From positions 9,743,501-9,807,500 of the forward strand of contig CM059558.1 of assembly GCA_030386875.1 (NCBI GenBank): a stretch of DNA of 64,000 bases, given 5' to 3'. Below are positions 45,057-56,498 of this stretch, in pieces (within the stretch, counting starts at the first letter, position 1; the number at the start of each line of letters is the position of its first letter). The notes beneath the pieces were generated by a model. The model was not told the origin of the DNA and did not search any database. It saw only the letters and a list, made by a program, of their open reading frames with translations. The position numbers and the translations under genes were made by a program. This DNA is from Morinoia aosen. Taxonomy: Eukaryota; Arthropoda; Malacostraca; Amphipoda; Talitridae.

Positions 45057-46046
45057 GGGTACGGTCTGGGTAGAAAAAAATTCAGTCTGGGGTAACGTTT
45101 TTCGACAATTTGATTTTTTAAAATATGAGAATTTTTTTCGAAAAATCGACCACTTTTTCCGTTTTTTTCAAATTCTTCTGCATATAATTTTTACCATGGT
45201 TTGAAATTCAAAAAACTGTACCACCGCCTCTCTAAAATTTTTCAATTGCTATCGATTGATATATTTGCCATTCCTGTACCTTCAAAACTGTGGGGCAGGT
45301 GTCTCTTCAAAGATCAAAAAGTTAACTTTTCAGGAGAGCCATTTTTCTGAAAATTTTTTAATTTTTTTCGTTTTATTTCTAAACTAATCATTTGTTTTCA
45401 ATAAATTTATTGTAGATCTTTCCAATCTCTATCGATTGCTTTATTAGCCATTCCTGTAACTTCGAAACTGTGGGAAAGGATCCATATCAAAAAACACTGA
45501 ATCCAAATTTCAGAAAACCAGTCATTTTTAAAAAACGATTTTTTTAATTACATAGCAATTTTAATTTCTTCAACTCTTTCTCTTGGTAGCTCTTCTTGAG
45601 CCCTTTCGAATGATATATTTGCCATTCTCATACCTTTAAAACTGCGGGAGGTGATTGTATGTTTACACAACAGCTAATTAGCTGATGGCGCAGAGCAGCC
45701 GGACTCAAAACAAACACTCAGTTACGTCATCATAATCAACACTGAGCGTTGGAATGTTTTGTTTGAGTACTAAAGCATTTCAAGCAAGGCCATGAATGAA
45801 CTCTCTTGCTATTCCCGTAGAGAAACACTCAATACTGACTCGTAATGAGGGGGGAGAGGGAGGTCACCCATCCATTGGCGTGCCCCAAGGTCACGCTAGT
45901 GCGGGTCTTTTACCCCGTCTAGAAGACGAATAAATGTACGTCCTTGAGAGCGAATTATACCGTTGGATGCGCAATAAAATACTCTATAATATGAATTTAT
46001 AAACCAAAATTCTACCATAATCCGGAAGTGGACCCAGACCGTCCCC
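45057..46046. mobile_element. TTAA-target element (~990 bp)
   Basis: Flanked on both sides by TTAA (45053-45056, 46047-46050). Ends are inverted: GGGTACGGTCTGGGT and ACCCAGACCGTCCCC. A TTAA duplication points to the piggyBac or Kolobok group. The interior holds three diverged ~175-bp repeats centred on TTTGCCATTCCTGTACCTTC (about 45240, 45420, 45600). No transposase, so non-autonomous. Confidence 0.8.
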
Positions 46047-46050
46047 TTAA

Positions 46051-46800
46051 TGACGGTCCCGGTCCGAGACGATAGCGGACGTGGGGTCTTGAATATCATT
46101 GTAACGTGTATGTGCCTCAATCTCTCCAGAGTGTTTTTACGTCCAGCGTTGATCCCAGTAAAATAACGAAAACCTTCAGGCCTCGTTCATACCCTCTCTC
46201 TTTCTCTCGTCGCTTGCCAAAAGAGGAACACGTGCCAGAAACTCGGTTTTTACACTGTATCTTTCACGCTACCTTAAATGACTAATTAAATTTTAGATTC
46301 CGGGTTCAACCCCGGTGGTGGCAGCCCTTAGATTCACTTGTCTATATACTACCTTACCCTTAAGTAAGCTTCATTGCAGTCGGTTGATTCAAGACAAATC
46401 GTTGTGCGCATGGAAAGGTGACATGTTCATTACTGATTTAAACACTTAATTGATGAAGATTTAGAGCCATTCATAGAGTCATTCATTACATTCTTGCATC
46501 CTGCTATTGAGTCTCTGAGTCCAAACATCTAAATATTCTCAACTCGTACATCACTCAAAGAACTTTTACTTCAGCTGTGTACTTCTTATTGACTGATTAA
46601 TTTTGAAAGTTCTGTAACCGATTTGAATTTTTATATCTCAAACGAAAAGCGAAATACCAATTAGCAGTGATTAGTTTACATAGTTATTAATTTTCTTAAA
46701 TTTTGTAAAAGGTGCTCGGAGCTAAACTGATCATGAAGAAAACTCAATTGACCTTTTGACTAAGGCTTGAAAAATTCTGAATTAAATGAAATATTTGAAC

Positions 46801-46803
<3 letters not shown>
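46051..46803. other. noncoding stretch
   Basis: AT-rich apart from its first ~250 bp. GGGTTCAACCCCGG at 46307-46320 looks like a pol III B box but no A box precedes it. Confidence 0.35.

Positions 46804-46831
<28 letters not shown>
46804..46831. repeat. (TA)n microsatellite
   Basis: Short TA run. A ~40-bp segment beginning AAGGCT-GAAAAATTCTG occurs on both sides of it. Confidence 0.75.
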
Positions 46832-46868
46832 AGGCTGGAAAAATTCTGCATGAAATAATATATATATA

Positions 46869-47428
46869 CAGGAGTTGGACAAAATAATGAAAACACCTGA
46901 CATTTCGGCGTCATAAGCTTTGAACCTGTTTCAAAAAAAGTGACATATTTTAACGTTGTTTGTTTATTATTATTATTATTTATTGACATATTTATTTAAA
47001 ATGCCTGTCCTTCACAGATATTTAAATAAACCTTGGTTAAAATATCTAAAAATGACAGACCTCTAGAACTTTCAAAGACCCCAAATTGTTGGTGAACGTA
47101 TGACAGAGACTGCCCAAATACATCGCTTTTCAAAAAGTACTGGTGCATAAGTAATGACTGTGTTTGAAAGAAAAAGAAAGACGTCATCAGTAAAGCACAG
47201 GTCCGGCCGAAAAGTGAAGTGTTCTAATAAAGACCGTCGGACTCTAAATCAAATTTTTTATTTATTGATTTTGCATCCTAAAGTCTCAGCACAGCTCAAT
47301 GAACAAGTACAAAACCCAGTTTCCGCAAAAACTGTTCGTCGGAAGCCGCACAAAAGTGGACCTACACCAAATTAACATATATATTTTGCTGATTTATAAA
47401 AGTGCTTCCAATATTTTTTAAACCCCTG
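46869..47428 (+). mobile_element. Tc1-like element, internally deleted
   Basis: Flanked by TA on both sides (46867-46868, 47429-47430). Ends CAGGAGTTGGACAAAATAAT and, inverted, CAGGGGTTTAAAAAATATTG. Contains only the N-terminal DNA-binding part of a transposase (47154-47375); the catalytic part is deleted. Confidence 0.65.
47154..47375 (+). pseudogene. Tc1-type transposase N-terminal HTH fragment
   Basis: Residues 16-30 (HRSGRKVKCSNKDRR) match the GRP/SGRPxKLSxRDRR start of the second helix-turn-helix of Tc1 transposases. PVSAKTVRRKPHKSG follows (recognition-helix region, usually VSxxTVRRxLHxxG). It ends with a stop before any catalytic Asp. Retaining binding domain and both ends, it could only be mobilised in trans. 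Confidence 0.65.
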
Positions 47429-47430
47429 TA

Positions 47431-48790
47431 TCTGGGACGGTAACACCTATTGTGCCTCTAAACGTGCGGCTGGTAAACGTGGTCGTGGTAAGGAAACTCA
47501 GGAGACGTTTTCACAGGTGTTTACTTGGAGAAGGATGCGGTCGATAGCCGATAGGCCTGAGGGGCCGTCTGCTTATAAAGCTGCCCAGGCGCGTGGGGCT
47601 GGGGGCGTGTATGTATATGGTGCCCACACATGCCTCCCTCACAAAATAATGTAAGTGATGTACTCAGCACCGTAATTGCAAAAAAAAAATTTAATATCTA
47701 AAAAAAATTTTCACTACTAAACAACAGTAAATTGATTACCATTGTTGCCGTGCCTCAAGCAGGTAATTATTCAAAATTAATTATCTGAAAACATATTAGT
47801 TCAATAATCAAACCATTTTTCCATAGTACACCTCGTCTTAGTTTCATCGAGAAAGAAAATACACAACAATAAAACGCATTAAAGTAAGCAGGAAAAAGGG
47901 AGGCAGCGAACAATATAAAGCCTTCTTCTTCAATACTATAAAATTGAAACACGAGTTGCTAAAGTACTCGATACATGCTGCGAACGAAATACACACGTCA
48001 TCAATTCATGGAAAGGGGATAAATAAACGCCAGATAAACACAATTCTAAACATAATTAATAGAAAACCAATTTCGATTCTTGGAACGCAATAGATGGTTT
48101 AAGTAATAACAAAGTTACACCATAGGTAATTACATCAATAATTTCAAAACCGTGAAGCATCACCAATTTACGCGGACACCATAACGTAATATTCGTAGAT
48201 AAACAATCGAAAAATTTTACCACGTAGGAAACGATTAATGAGTACACAGTATTTACTATAATGAGTACGCAACTATAATTAATTAAGATAATGATTTAGT
48301 TCATTTTAGTTCATTAGTTATCAAATGAATAATTACTTCCGCAGCATTAACGCAGGAAAAAGGGATAACAGATCCGTAGAGTTCAATGAATATAAATGAA
48401 TCTCCCCCTCATAACGCCGGGTTCGTAATGATAGATCATAAAAAGTTTTAACACATTGGTAAAACCAATCGACAGACAGTACGCAAATGACGAAGTACCT
48501 TAGAACTCGTTATCACACAACTTAATTATATCGGTTACACTGTTATAAAACACTTCGAGTATACGATTATATGAAATTTAAAAGAATTTTTTAGCGAAGC
48601 TTAATCTGGATAGAAGGGGTTTGACACGTTAACTAATAGACTGAATATAACAAACTAATATAACCAACTACACTTCCGTAGCCAGCATGCCGATGGTTGT
48701 TTGACCCAGACTCGGCATAGTGCGACTAGACCGCTCCGGCTGTCTTGAGCGCCTAGGCTGTTCCAACCCAGACTGCGCGTTGATTATCAC
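47431..48790. other. noncoding stretch
   Basis: 47440-47640 is GC-richer; the rest AT-rich. 48660-48790 precedes the LTR-like start of copy 2 and may be LTR sequence (TGTTGGGGGACACG on the minus strand at 48804). Confidence 0.35.
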
Positions 48791-48813
48791 GTGTCCCCCA
48801 ACAGTTACAGTGC

Positions 48814-49176
48814 TTATATGTCTCCTGACAGGTTGTTTAATGTTCCCTTTGTTTTGAACGCGTTTCGACGGAGGTGAAAATCCTCCGCTCGTACGCGTTC
48901 GACCAGCAGCTTCATCTGTTTACGTATTTAAGAAACTAAGACGATTAGGCCTATCACGACTACTATTTTTATCATCAGGATGACGTCACTGATTCTGTCT
49001 GGGACGAAGTCCATGCTTGAATTTGCAGCCACCCAATCCTGAGTAAGTGAGCCTTTGTGCTCAATCAAAGCTGCAGTGAGCGTATCGACGCTCACTGTGC
49101 TAATTTTACTGCCCATACTACCGCTCTGTTTGTAGAACTCCGAAGTGATTATCACTGGCTGCTTATCCAGTAAGAC
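48814..49176 (-). pseudogene. small third ORF (membrane protein) of LTR element, copy 2
   Basis: 120 codons from the splice acceptor to TAA at 48814-48816, broken by a single in-frame TAA (48928-48930). It has VSVDTLT, DWVAANSS, PDRISDV, a hydrophobic span (IKIVVVIGLIVLV), then, after the stop, a charged tail with ERVRAEDFHLRR. Copy 1 has the same blocks in the same order, so the tail is part of the same protein and the stop is a lesion. The position after pol and the spliced origin resemble env of errantivirus-like elements, but it is far too short for a fusion glycoprotein. I see no signal peptide. Role unknown. Confidence 0.6.
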
Positions 49177-49213
49177 CTGCAATTAGAACGAGAACGAGAC
49201 TCGATTAGCATGG
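49177..49213 (-). promoter_or_regulatory. conserved branch point and 3' splice site before ORF3, copy 2
   Basis: Minus strand: GGCCATGCTAATCG (branch point), GTTCTCGTTCTAATTGCAG, then the ORF. Branch A to AG is ~29 bases. Shares GGCCATGCTAAT and GTTCTCGTTC with copy 1 although the surrounding noncoding DNA has diverged. Confidence 0.6.
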
Positions 49214-49959
49214 CCACGTATGAAAAAACAGTGTCATAAAGAAATAATGATCTAACTAAATCAAACTACAATCAAAAATACAATCAATGGATAAACGTTA
49301 CTTGTCCTCTAAACTTGGAAGTCAAACGTAATACTAACTGTTTCCGAATCAGTTAACTGCAAGTGAAAAACAATTAAACTAATTGTTAATTAATAAATGA
49401 ACAACAGTAGCCAGTAGCAGACACTGGAAATTTCCAGTCATCTTAATGCTGATTTGAATCGAAGTGATTTTTAATTAAAGCTCCAACGATGTACTTCGTC
49501 TCATCAACGTAAGGTCTTGTCAGGGATTGCTTTTTGCAAATGCGGAAGTCGCTTACCATTTTTAAATTGGCTATTTAGCATCAAGATTCGAGTCAACGTG
49601 ACGTCGACTGGCATGAAAAAAAAACAATTACAAAATGCAACTTAACAGATCGTGAGAACATACGTTGAAGATCGTGATCTATGATATTTGTTAACCTTGA
49701 AATTTAATGTACAAAACTGAAGCTTAACATGGGTTAACCGGTTCAGAAGGTTATTGCATATTTTGATAGTAATGAAATCACTAATACTAGAGCACATGCA
49801 TACACGAGATTATTATAATGCGAAGCAAGTAACACAAAGAAGATTTAATACCTAGTTACCACATTAAATTGAGTAATTCAGTCATAACTCTTAGCAAAAC
49901 CGTAACCTGTCACGTCTTAAGTGTTAAAGTCTGAAACAAAGGTAAAACCGTAAACGTTG

Positions 49960-50807
49960 TCATTCCGTTTTCCGTAGGGGTAGCACATGGTTCATGTTAC
50001 TCCTATGAATTTTGTCTCCAATTTTAATTTCCACCCAATATCCTTTGACTTTGGTAATAATTCCTAGCCTAAGCCATGAAAGATATAATTTGTTTATTTT
50101 GAAATGGTTCTTCAACATCACTCTGTCACCAATAACAAATTTTTTATCTCTAGGTCTCAAATTGTTGAACATTGTTCGTTCCGTCGTATTATTTATAATC
50201 AAATTTCTAATGTTCTCAACAATTCGAGCTGCTTCTTTTGCACGAAAATTTGCTAAGTCTATTTTGTCATCGTAACTGTAGGAAATGCTGAAATTTTCCC
50301 CCTGAAAATAGGGACACGAATCTCTTCCGGAAACAACATAACTGGGAGTATCTCCCAATGTGATATTTAATGAATTATTTATCGCATTCTCTACCATTCC
50401 AAGCACTGATCCCACTCCGTATGAGCTAGGGAATTAATGTACAATTTTATCAAATTAATTATTTTTTTATTATTTCGTTGAACAATAGCATTCGAATGAC
50501 GGTTAAAAGCTAGAACTTCTTTCTTTGCAATAGCGTGTATTTTGGCAAATTGTTCAACTGCTATTGATTTGAACTCTAACGCTCGATCACTTAGCAACGT
50601 TTACGGGTAGCCGAACGTTGCGAAGCAAATACCAGAATATGATATCACTGTGTCTGTTCGACGGTTAGAGGTCGCGTATAATTTACAGTAGCGGGAGAAG
50701 AGATCAATCCCAACCAATGTGTATTTATTCTCATTATCGGCCACTTTGAGTGGACCATGGTAGACTAAAGGACGTAAAGTCACTTCTACGGGGGCAGCTG
50801 CGCACAT
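49960..50807 (-). pseudogene. Ty3/gypsy-type integrase, copy 2
   Basis: From 50807 down: HGPLKVADNENKYTLVGID with LFSRYCK (first catalytic Asp region), one in-frame TAA near 50598, then LSDRALEFKS (second Asp) and AFNRHSNAIVQRNNKK (Glu position reads as Gln/Asn-rich, so the catalytic Glu may be lost). A frameshift near 50400 leads to AINNSLN-TLGDTPSY and VGDRVMLKNH, ending in RSNMNHVLPLRK, the SH3-like C-terminal domain. Joins cDNA to host DNA in the family. Broken here by one stop and one shift. N-terminal zinc finger not seen. Confidence 0.75.
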
Positions 50808-51335
50808 TCGCCAATTCGACTAGCCAATAGAAGGCTCCATTTCAAACAAGCCGTGTGACGTCACCTACACACCATGACGTCAGCGGCGGTGGCAGCGTAC
50901 TACCATGCAGCGTACTCTCTCCTTCCAGACGTACGATCAACAACAGGACCGACTGCCGGTGTGCCGCCGCAGGTACGGATTCGGATTTTTGAAAATTTGA
51001 ATTCTTTTCGGCTACGTGCAAAGCTTCCAGAACTAAAAGGTTATCGATCTTCAATTTAATCATACCAGCAGCTTCATAAATTGAAAGCTCTATCGAAACT
51101 GTAGTAAAATTTACTTTATTCAATCATACAAAACGTTTTAATACCTTTTCCGTGCAGATGGAGCTGACGATTGCGCCCCGTGTTTAATCGTAAAAAGGGA
51201 TAATATAAGATTCAGTATTCAGATATTTATTTGAAATAAAACCTGCCACATATTCCGCTTGTAAGTTCATGAACTGAATGGGCATGAGTATTGATTTGCA
51301 GTTGAATATCCATTTTCAACATCTAAACTTTCAAG
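50808..51335. other. noncoding stretch
   Basis: 50810-50990 is GC-richer with a TGACGTCA-like palindrome region (CATGACGTCAGCGG at 50874). No gene seen. Confidence 0.3.
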
Positions 51336-52560
51336 CTAAAAAAAGACTTCCGAAGAGAGGAAGGCACCATTTAGTATGGAGTTAAGAGAACGCAAAACCT
51401 ACCCAGAAGGGGGCATTGAAGCAGTAAGTTGAGAATAAAGCTTATGAAAATAGTGAAAAGTTGACGAAGAAAGTAATAGGTGCTGAAAAACAGGACAGCA
51501 GTGAACCGAAAAAAAAATTATCCAAAAAATAACAAAAAAACACTTTATTTCAACGAAAGGCTTACCTAACCTTTAGCTCAAGACCTCCTACATTCCCCAT
51601 TGGAGCGCTAAGAACAGAGAGCATTGATTATTGTTATCTTATGAGGAAAAGTTATAATTACTCGCGTTAACATTGTAGCACTGATTATTTGAAAAAATAA
51701 TAAAATTCAAAAAATTTAGATGAATATGACATCATTTCAGCACTTCTCCCCACAAAAATAGGGGTTTCATGAATAGGAAGGAAGAAGGCACCAATCGGTA
51801 TGGACATAAGAAATCAGGAAATCTATGCACGAGGTGTGTTCCCATATATATTTTGGATGGAAGCATCAAGGTACGAAGTTTGTAATAAAAAATATACCAT
51901 GGATATGTAAGATTCCAGAGATCAGGACAGCAATGGACCGAAAAAAAGTCGGTACAACCAGAATGAAAAATTGTAAGGTTATATTATTGGTAGTACAAGC
52001 CTCCCTACCACAACAAATTCCAATCAAAGGAAGTTAGAAATCATTCAATATGAAGTTGACACAACGGGCAATGCATGCACAAGATTTGCTCCCACACAAG
52101 ACTCCATCATACACGTAATTAGATTCGATTATTAGTTAGTTTAAGCCTTCCTATCCGCAGCAAAGGCGATCCAAAGAGAAGAAGAAGGAAGGCACCATTT
52201 AGTATGGAGTTAAGGGAGCGCAGAATCTATGCACAAGGTGCACAAAAACGGTAAGCTAAGAAACAAGTTCATGAAATCAGAAAAAATAGAAGAAAGTAGT
52301 AGGTGCTGAAAAACAGGACAGCAGTAATCGGAAAAAGACGGTCCGTAACAAAACAAAACCTATTCTACTTCAACAAAAAGGAAGCCTACCTAACGTTTAG
52401 CTCGGGCCCTCACATAGTCCCCCTAAGAGCGCTAATTCCCATAGATAAAATAGTTGTACCCCCCCCCCCGAAGGGCATACCAGTAAGTAAAGAAGTATTA
52501 AATAAAAACAAAATGAAAACGTAAAATCAAAAAGGAAAAAATTTAGCATAATAGACCTCA
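51336..52560. repeat. ~400-bp repeat units (three, diverged)
   Basis: Units near 51336, 51770 and 52150 share GAAGGCACCATTTAGTATGG plus AGTTAAG, ACAGGACAGCAGT, and a downstream ACTTTATTTCAACGAAAGG/GCTTACCTAAC block. A fourth unit is split by the hAT element: its 5' end is 52880-52916 and its 3' part is 56644-56945. Origin unknown. Confidence 0.65.
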
Positions 52561-52916
52561 AAGATAAACATTAGAGAGACCAGTTCACTTAAAACTTTCT
52601 ATTTCGGTACCGATTCATCTACCTCCGTGCAAGTGGGAAGCCTACGACGCATCTTTCACCAACTATTGGATGCATGCCCCAAATCAATCATTTATAACGG
52701 TAAAATAATTTTTACACACAATTGTATGATTTTCAATAAGCAGAAGTAAATGCAGCGGCACGTTCAGAAGCAAAATGAGTTGTTCAATAACAAGAAAACA
52801 CTCCAGGTAACTTTTTAAAAGAGTACGTTAACTCTTTCGAGACTGCCGGGAAGTGTACCTATTCCAACATAAGCCCCAGATTAGATTAAATTAGTCGTTA
52901 GTTGTAGCCTCCCTAT

Positions 52917-53056
52917 TAGGGTGACACTTGTATGGGGATAAAAAACTTTTTTCCAATTTCTGCTGGGACTGGCAGCTATCTTGTGAGGTTCAACCTAAAA
53001 ACAATGTGTGTAATTTTTTTTCAAAAATATCGATATTTAGAGGTCGCTCAAGGAGG
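52917..53056 (+). repeat. left TIR of hAT-type transposon
   Basis: Starts TAGGGTGACACTTG; inverted match to 56499-56635 as described for the element. Confidence 0.8.
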
Positions 53057-53297
53057 TAAAAGTTATTAAAATCTCAATAAAATATATTTTTAGTTTTTTT
53101 CGTCATATATGCTTAATATTTGATTGTTTTGATTAGAAACTAGTAAATGGCGATTATTTTTGGCTTAATTTAATTGTTCAAGCTTGAAGATGAATAATTC
53201 CTAGGTCCCCCTCACAGTATGTCGTGAGTATTAGCTGCTCAAAGGCAGGGGTCTCATGGGCGCCAATCTCCCACTCATGTCGCTTAGTTTGCAGGAT

Positions 53298-55401
53298 CTA
53301 AGTTTGACTGCTGGCGGTTGGGAAGGATTTTCGGTGAACCTCTACAACCTGCAATAGGTACTGCTTTTGTCCTTCATCATAAGTTAAGGCCAGGTTGTAT
53401 GTTTGCATCATTGCCACTCCACGCTCTGCGAAGTCGTTGATCACTCGAAGAGCTTTGATACGCTGTTGGGCGTTCAAGTAAGCTGGGTCAGTATTCCAGG
53501 CAGCTGGGTCAGGGGCAAAAAAGGTTGTGTCAATGTCAAATAACTGCAATAGCTTCATGGATCCTTATGTTGCAAAGTCTGCGATAGTTTTATTGATGAA
53601 GGATGCGTCTCTGGTGTCAACTGTGACTCGACGTGGAGGATCCTCTGAACCTTCTTCATTATTACAGGCCTTCACCATGTCTCACTTTATTTCCAAGCGT
53701 ACACTGTCATCAAAGAACGCAAAAGCAACCAGTCGTTCACTCATGTACAACAAGTGGTGCCCCAATGAAGTAGATGTAGATTTAGCTATTCCTTATCCGG
53801 ATATGCTATTAGTTCCTTCAATAGAGCTAGGTCTTGCGTTGGGGCTGATGTTGGACATGGAGCTTTGTACCAAGGAGCCACATAGGTAGAGACGCCGAAT
53901 TCCACAAATCACTTGATTCTGGAAAGCTCATTGCGTGTTAGCACGAATTTATCTTGGTGACGAAACAAGAACACCTTTATGTCATATATTATTTTACCAT
54001 CCATCGTGCACGATGTAGAGCACCAGGGGAAGCAATGTGTGTTCCTCGTTTTGGCTGCCCACCAAGAACAATAATTGACAGCTCCAGTAGCTCACGATAA
54101 GCATCTCTTGGGTGCTTCCCATCAAGTAGGCATTGGAACTCTACCAAAAGGTCATTACGTCGATTGAGTAGGTTTTCTGACATGTTATCCATTTCCATTG
54201 CTTTTGGTGCTGTCTTGTCCAACTCAGCCCATGTTGTTTTGAACCTCTTGAAAAGTTGAATCTCAGGATCACTAGAGGGTCCAAAGCAAGTGGAGAACGC
54301 TTTCTCACAGACTAATTCGTACATGTGGTGGCGACAAGATAGGTGGAGAACTTCATGCCCAGTCGTTGCTCTACGATAGTACATGCCCCTGCTGCCAAAC
54401 CTGTGTTCGAAGCAGTGGTATCAAAGGATTGAGCAACCACCTGTTTTTCAATGCCCCAATCGTAGAGTGATGTCATTATTGCGTCAGCAGCAGGTTGTCC
54501 GGTTCCATTGGGGTGACTGGGCACAGCAAGAAGCTTTTCAACCCCATCTCCCGAAACCAATACTGGGAGGCGGTCAATGGCTGGTCCTCCGTCTGCTGCA
54601 GGAACAATCTTACCGTCCCAATGAACAGTGAGTGGAACAGACGGTTTGAAGGATTTTTTGATCTCAGCAGCAGTTGCAGCGCGGAATTTTTGCCGATCCC
54701 GCCGGAAGGATTCACGGTTTATGACAAGTTTGTTGGGATCATGTCCGAGACTTCGAGCAGCAGCACTAAGAAGGAATACTGCATCACGATCAGTAGTTAA
54801 GGTACGATCCGTTGCGGCTGACAATTCGCTATCCATTTTCTTCTTGGACGCCCGCGTACGTTTAGAGGGAGGCATCTGAGACGTAGATGGACCAGCGCAA
54901 TTGTCTTCATCAGATTTTCGTTCTGGAGAAGATGTTGAACTTGAGCTCGATGCCAACTGACCTATTTCAGAGACTTTGTTTTACGGTGTTGTTCCTTTTC
55001 TTCCCGTTTCCGGCGTCGAAACACTTTATTTGAAAGTATCAAATCCTTAGAAATCATCGAGCCTCGCCTCCCTTCTTCCCGTTGTGCCTTCAAGAACTGT
55101 CTGTCTTCTTCAAGATCTATCATTGACATTGCGCTTGCGTGAGCGATATCGAACAGATTTTCGAACAAGTTGACAAACTTTTTTTGTTTTCCTTTTGGGT
55201 CTTTGTCGTTCGGCTTATGTTCTTTTTCAGACTGGCCAATTCCTTGTACAAACCTAAGATGTTTTCTTTTGCTCGATGGTCTTTCTGCATAGGAATTCGA
55301 GCGCGTTGCCAGAAATCTCCCATAACTTTCAATGTATCAGCTGCTGCGTCCTTCCTTGTCCCCTCTTCTTTCAGATGATAATAGAGAAAAACCTGCAGCA
55401 T
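53298..55401 (-). pseudogene. hAT-like transposase pseudogene
   Basis: Minus-strand pieces in three frames. 55401-54962: helical N-terminus with DFWQRARIP, LFDIAHASAMSMIDLEED and AQREEGRRGSM. 54956-54312: Ser-rich linker, then LTVHWDGK (possible first catalytic Asp) and AQSFDTTASNTG (DxxxSN, second Asp). 54384-53989: LSCRHHMYELV (CxxH motif), FGPSSDPEIQLFKRFK and HRARWM (RW motif). Further downstream, KIIYDIKVFLFRHQ, LYMSERLVAFAFFDDSV and 53558-53298 with ERGVAMMQTYN and QYLLQVVEVHR. The order D, D-x-N, CxxH, RW is that of hAT transposases, and the 8-bp target duplication agrees. I recognise the protein as a dispersed arthropod type but cannot name its group. At least four frameshifts and stops. 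Confidence 0.75.
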
Positions 55402-55728
55402 CTGCTTTCTTGAGGGCAGCTCACTTCCTGTTATGGTTTTCTCCAGCGAGCCAAGTAAATAGATGTCTGTCTTAGATCTTGTTCACGCCATCCTAGATTA
55501 CATCCTGAATGAACAATTAATACCTAGCTAATATAGCTATTACCTATTGTTCAGTATCTGAAAAAAATGAATAACAAGTTCACAATAAACAAAGCAATAA
55601 ATATGCAAATATGTTTTCGTTAAATTTAGAAACAATTTTGAGTCTGTTTTGTGGAACGAATAACTAGCTATATCCGGAGAGCGCTTCCCACCACAACCTC
55701 ACTTACCAATGGTCACATCGCTACTGAT

Positions 55729-56309
55729 CGTGGAGGGAGTATATATGGAGGGAGCATAGCCGTCTGTGAAGAGAACCAGTTTTTGAGATTTCACCTATGT
55801 CTGTGGTAACCAATTGCCGTCTCGCGAGTGTTACGTCAGCACGGAAGCCAGTTACCTACTAACTACGCTAGAGTGTGCACACGCTCGCTGAATGCTCTTC
55901 CAGCTGTTTAGTTAATCATTCAATCGTTAATGATTAATTTGGGATTCTAAGACTCCGAAAGATTATAAATTGTGTTTCCTAACCTGAGGACACTTAATAA
56001 TATCAAAATTACTAGCAAAGATACATTAAGAGTTGAAAACTACAAAGATTACAGGCCCTTGATTATAACAAATTAGAGCGACTTGCACGCGCACCTCACC
56101 CTTTGACTTGTGGTGAGGTACTAATCTTGCTTTGGAAAATGAGAGCCATTGAGAGTGGGGTTGTAGGGAAGGTGGGTGGAGCAACTTCAGCCAAGCGTCT
56201 GTGGTTGGCTCAGAATCGGGCATTGAGAGTGCCCGAGTGTTTCAACTTTTCAGCCAAATTGAGCCAGATCAGAGTGCGCTATGCTACCTCCATATATCCT
56301 ACCTCCATG
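55729..56309. mobile_element. non-autonomous hAT-type element, copy 2 (581 bp)
   Basis: Same ends as 39198-39724 and flanked by a perfect 8-bp CTACTGAT duplication (55721-55728, 56310-56317). It has ~60 bp of sequence absent in copy 1 (around 55905-55970) and lacks a few short segments. Inserted upstream of the transposase frame within the larger hAT transposon. Confidence 0.85.
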
Positions 56310-56498
56310 CTACTGATAAACCTCCTTGCAACAACCGTAACATTTTGCCATAAAACCTTGTTTACAATTTCGGCATTCCCTTATGCCATTCACAAAGTTT
56401 TGAATTGACCGGCTTTTCCACATATCACACTTTGAATGATATTTGCAAAAATATGGAATAGTTGGGATTTTTACACTAATTAGTATTAATACGTCAAA

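Larger units (their letters stand above)
48791..50807 (-). mobile_element. Ty3/gypsy-like element remnant, copy 2
   Basis: Minus strand: integrase core and C-terminus (50807-49960), ~780 bp without coding, splice signal (49213-49177), third ORF (49176-48814), then TGTTGGGGGACACG as possible 3' LTR start. 5' part (gag, RT) absent. Confidence 0.7.

Noticed and set aside
46300-46330. SINE-like B box (GGGTTCAACCCCGG)
   Set aside because: No A box upstream at the right distance and no recognisable SINE body.
53527-53889. Plus-strand 120-codon ORF
   Set aside because: Antisense shadow of the hAT transposase; the minus strand carries the recognisable motifs.
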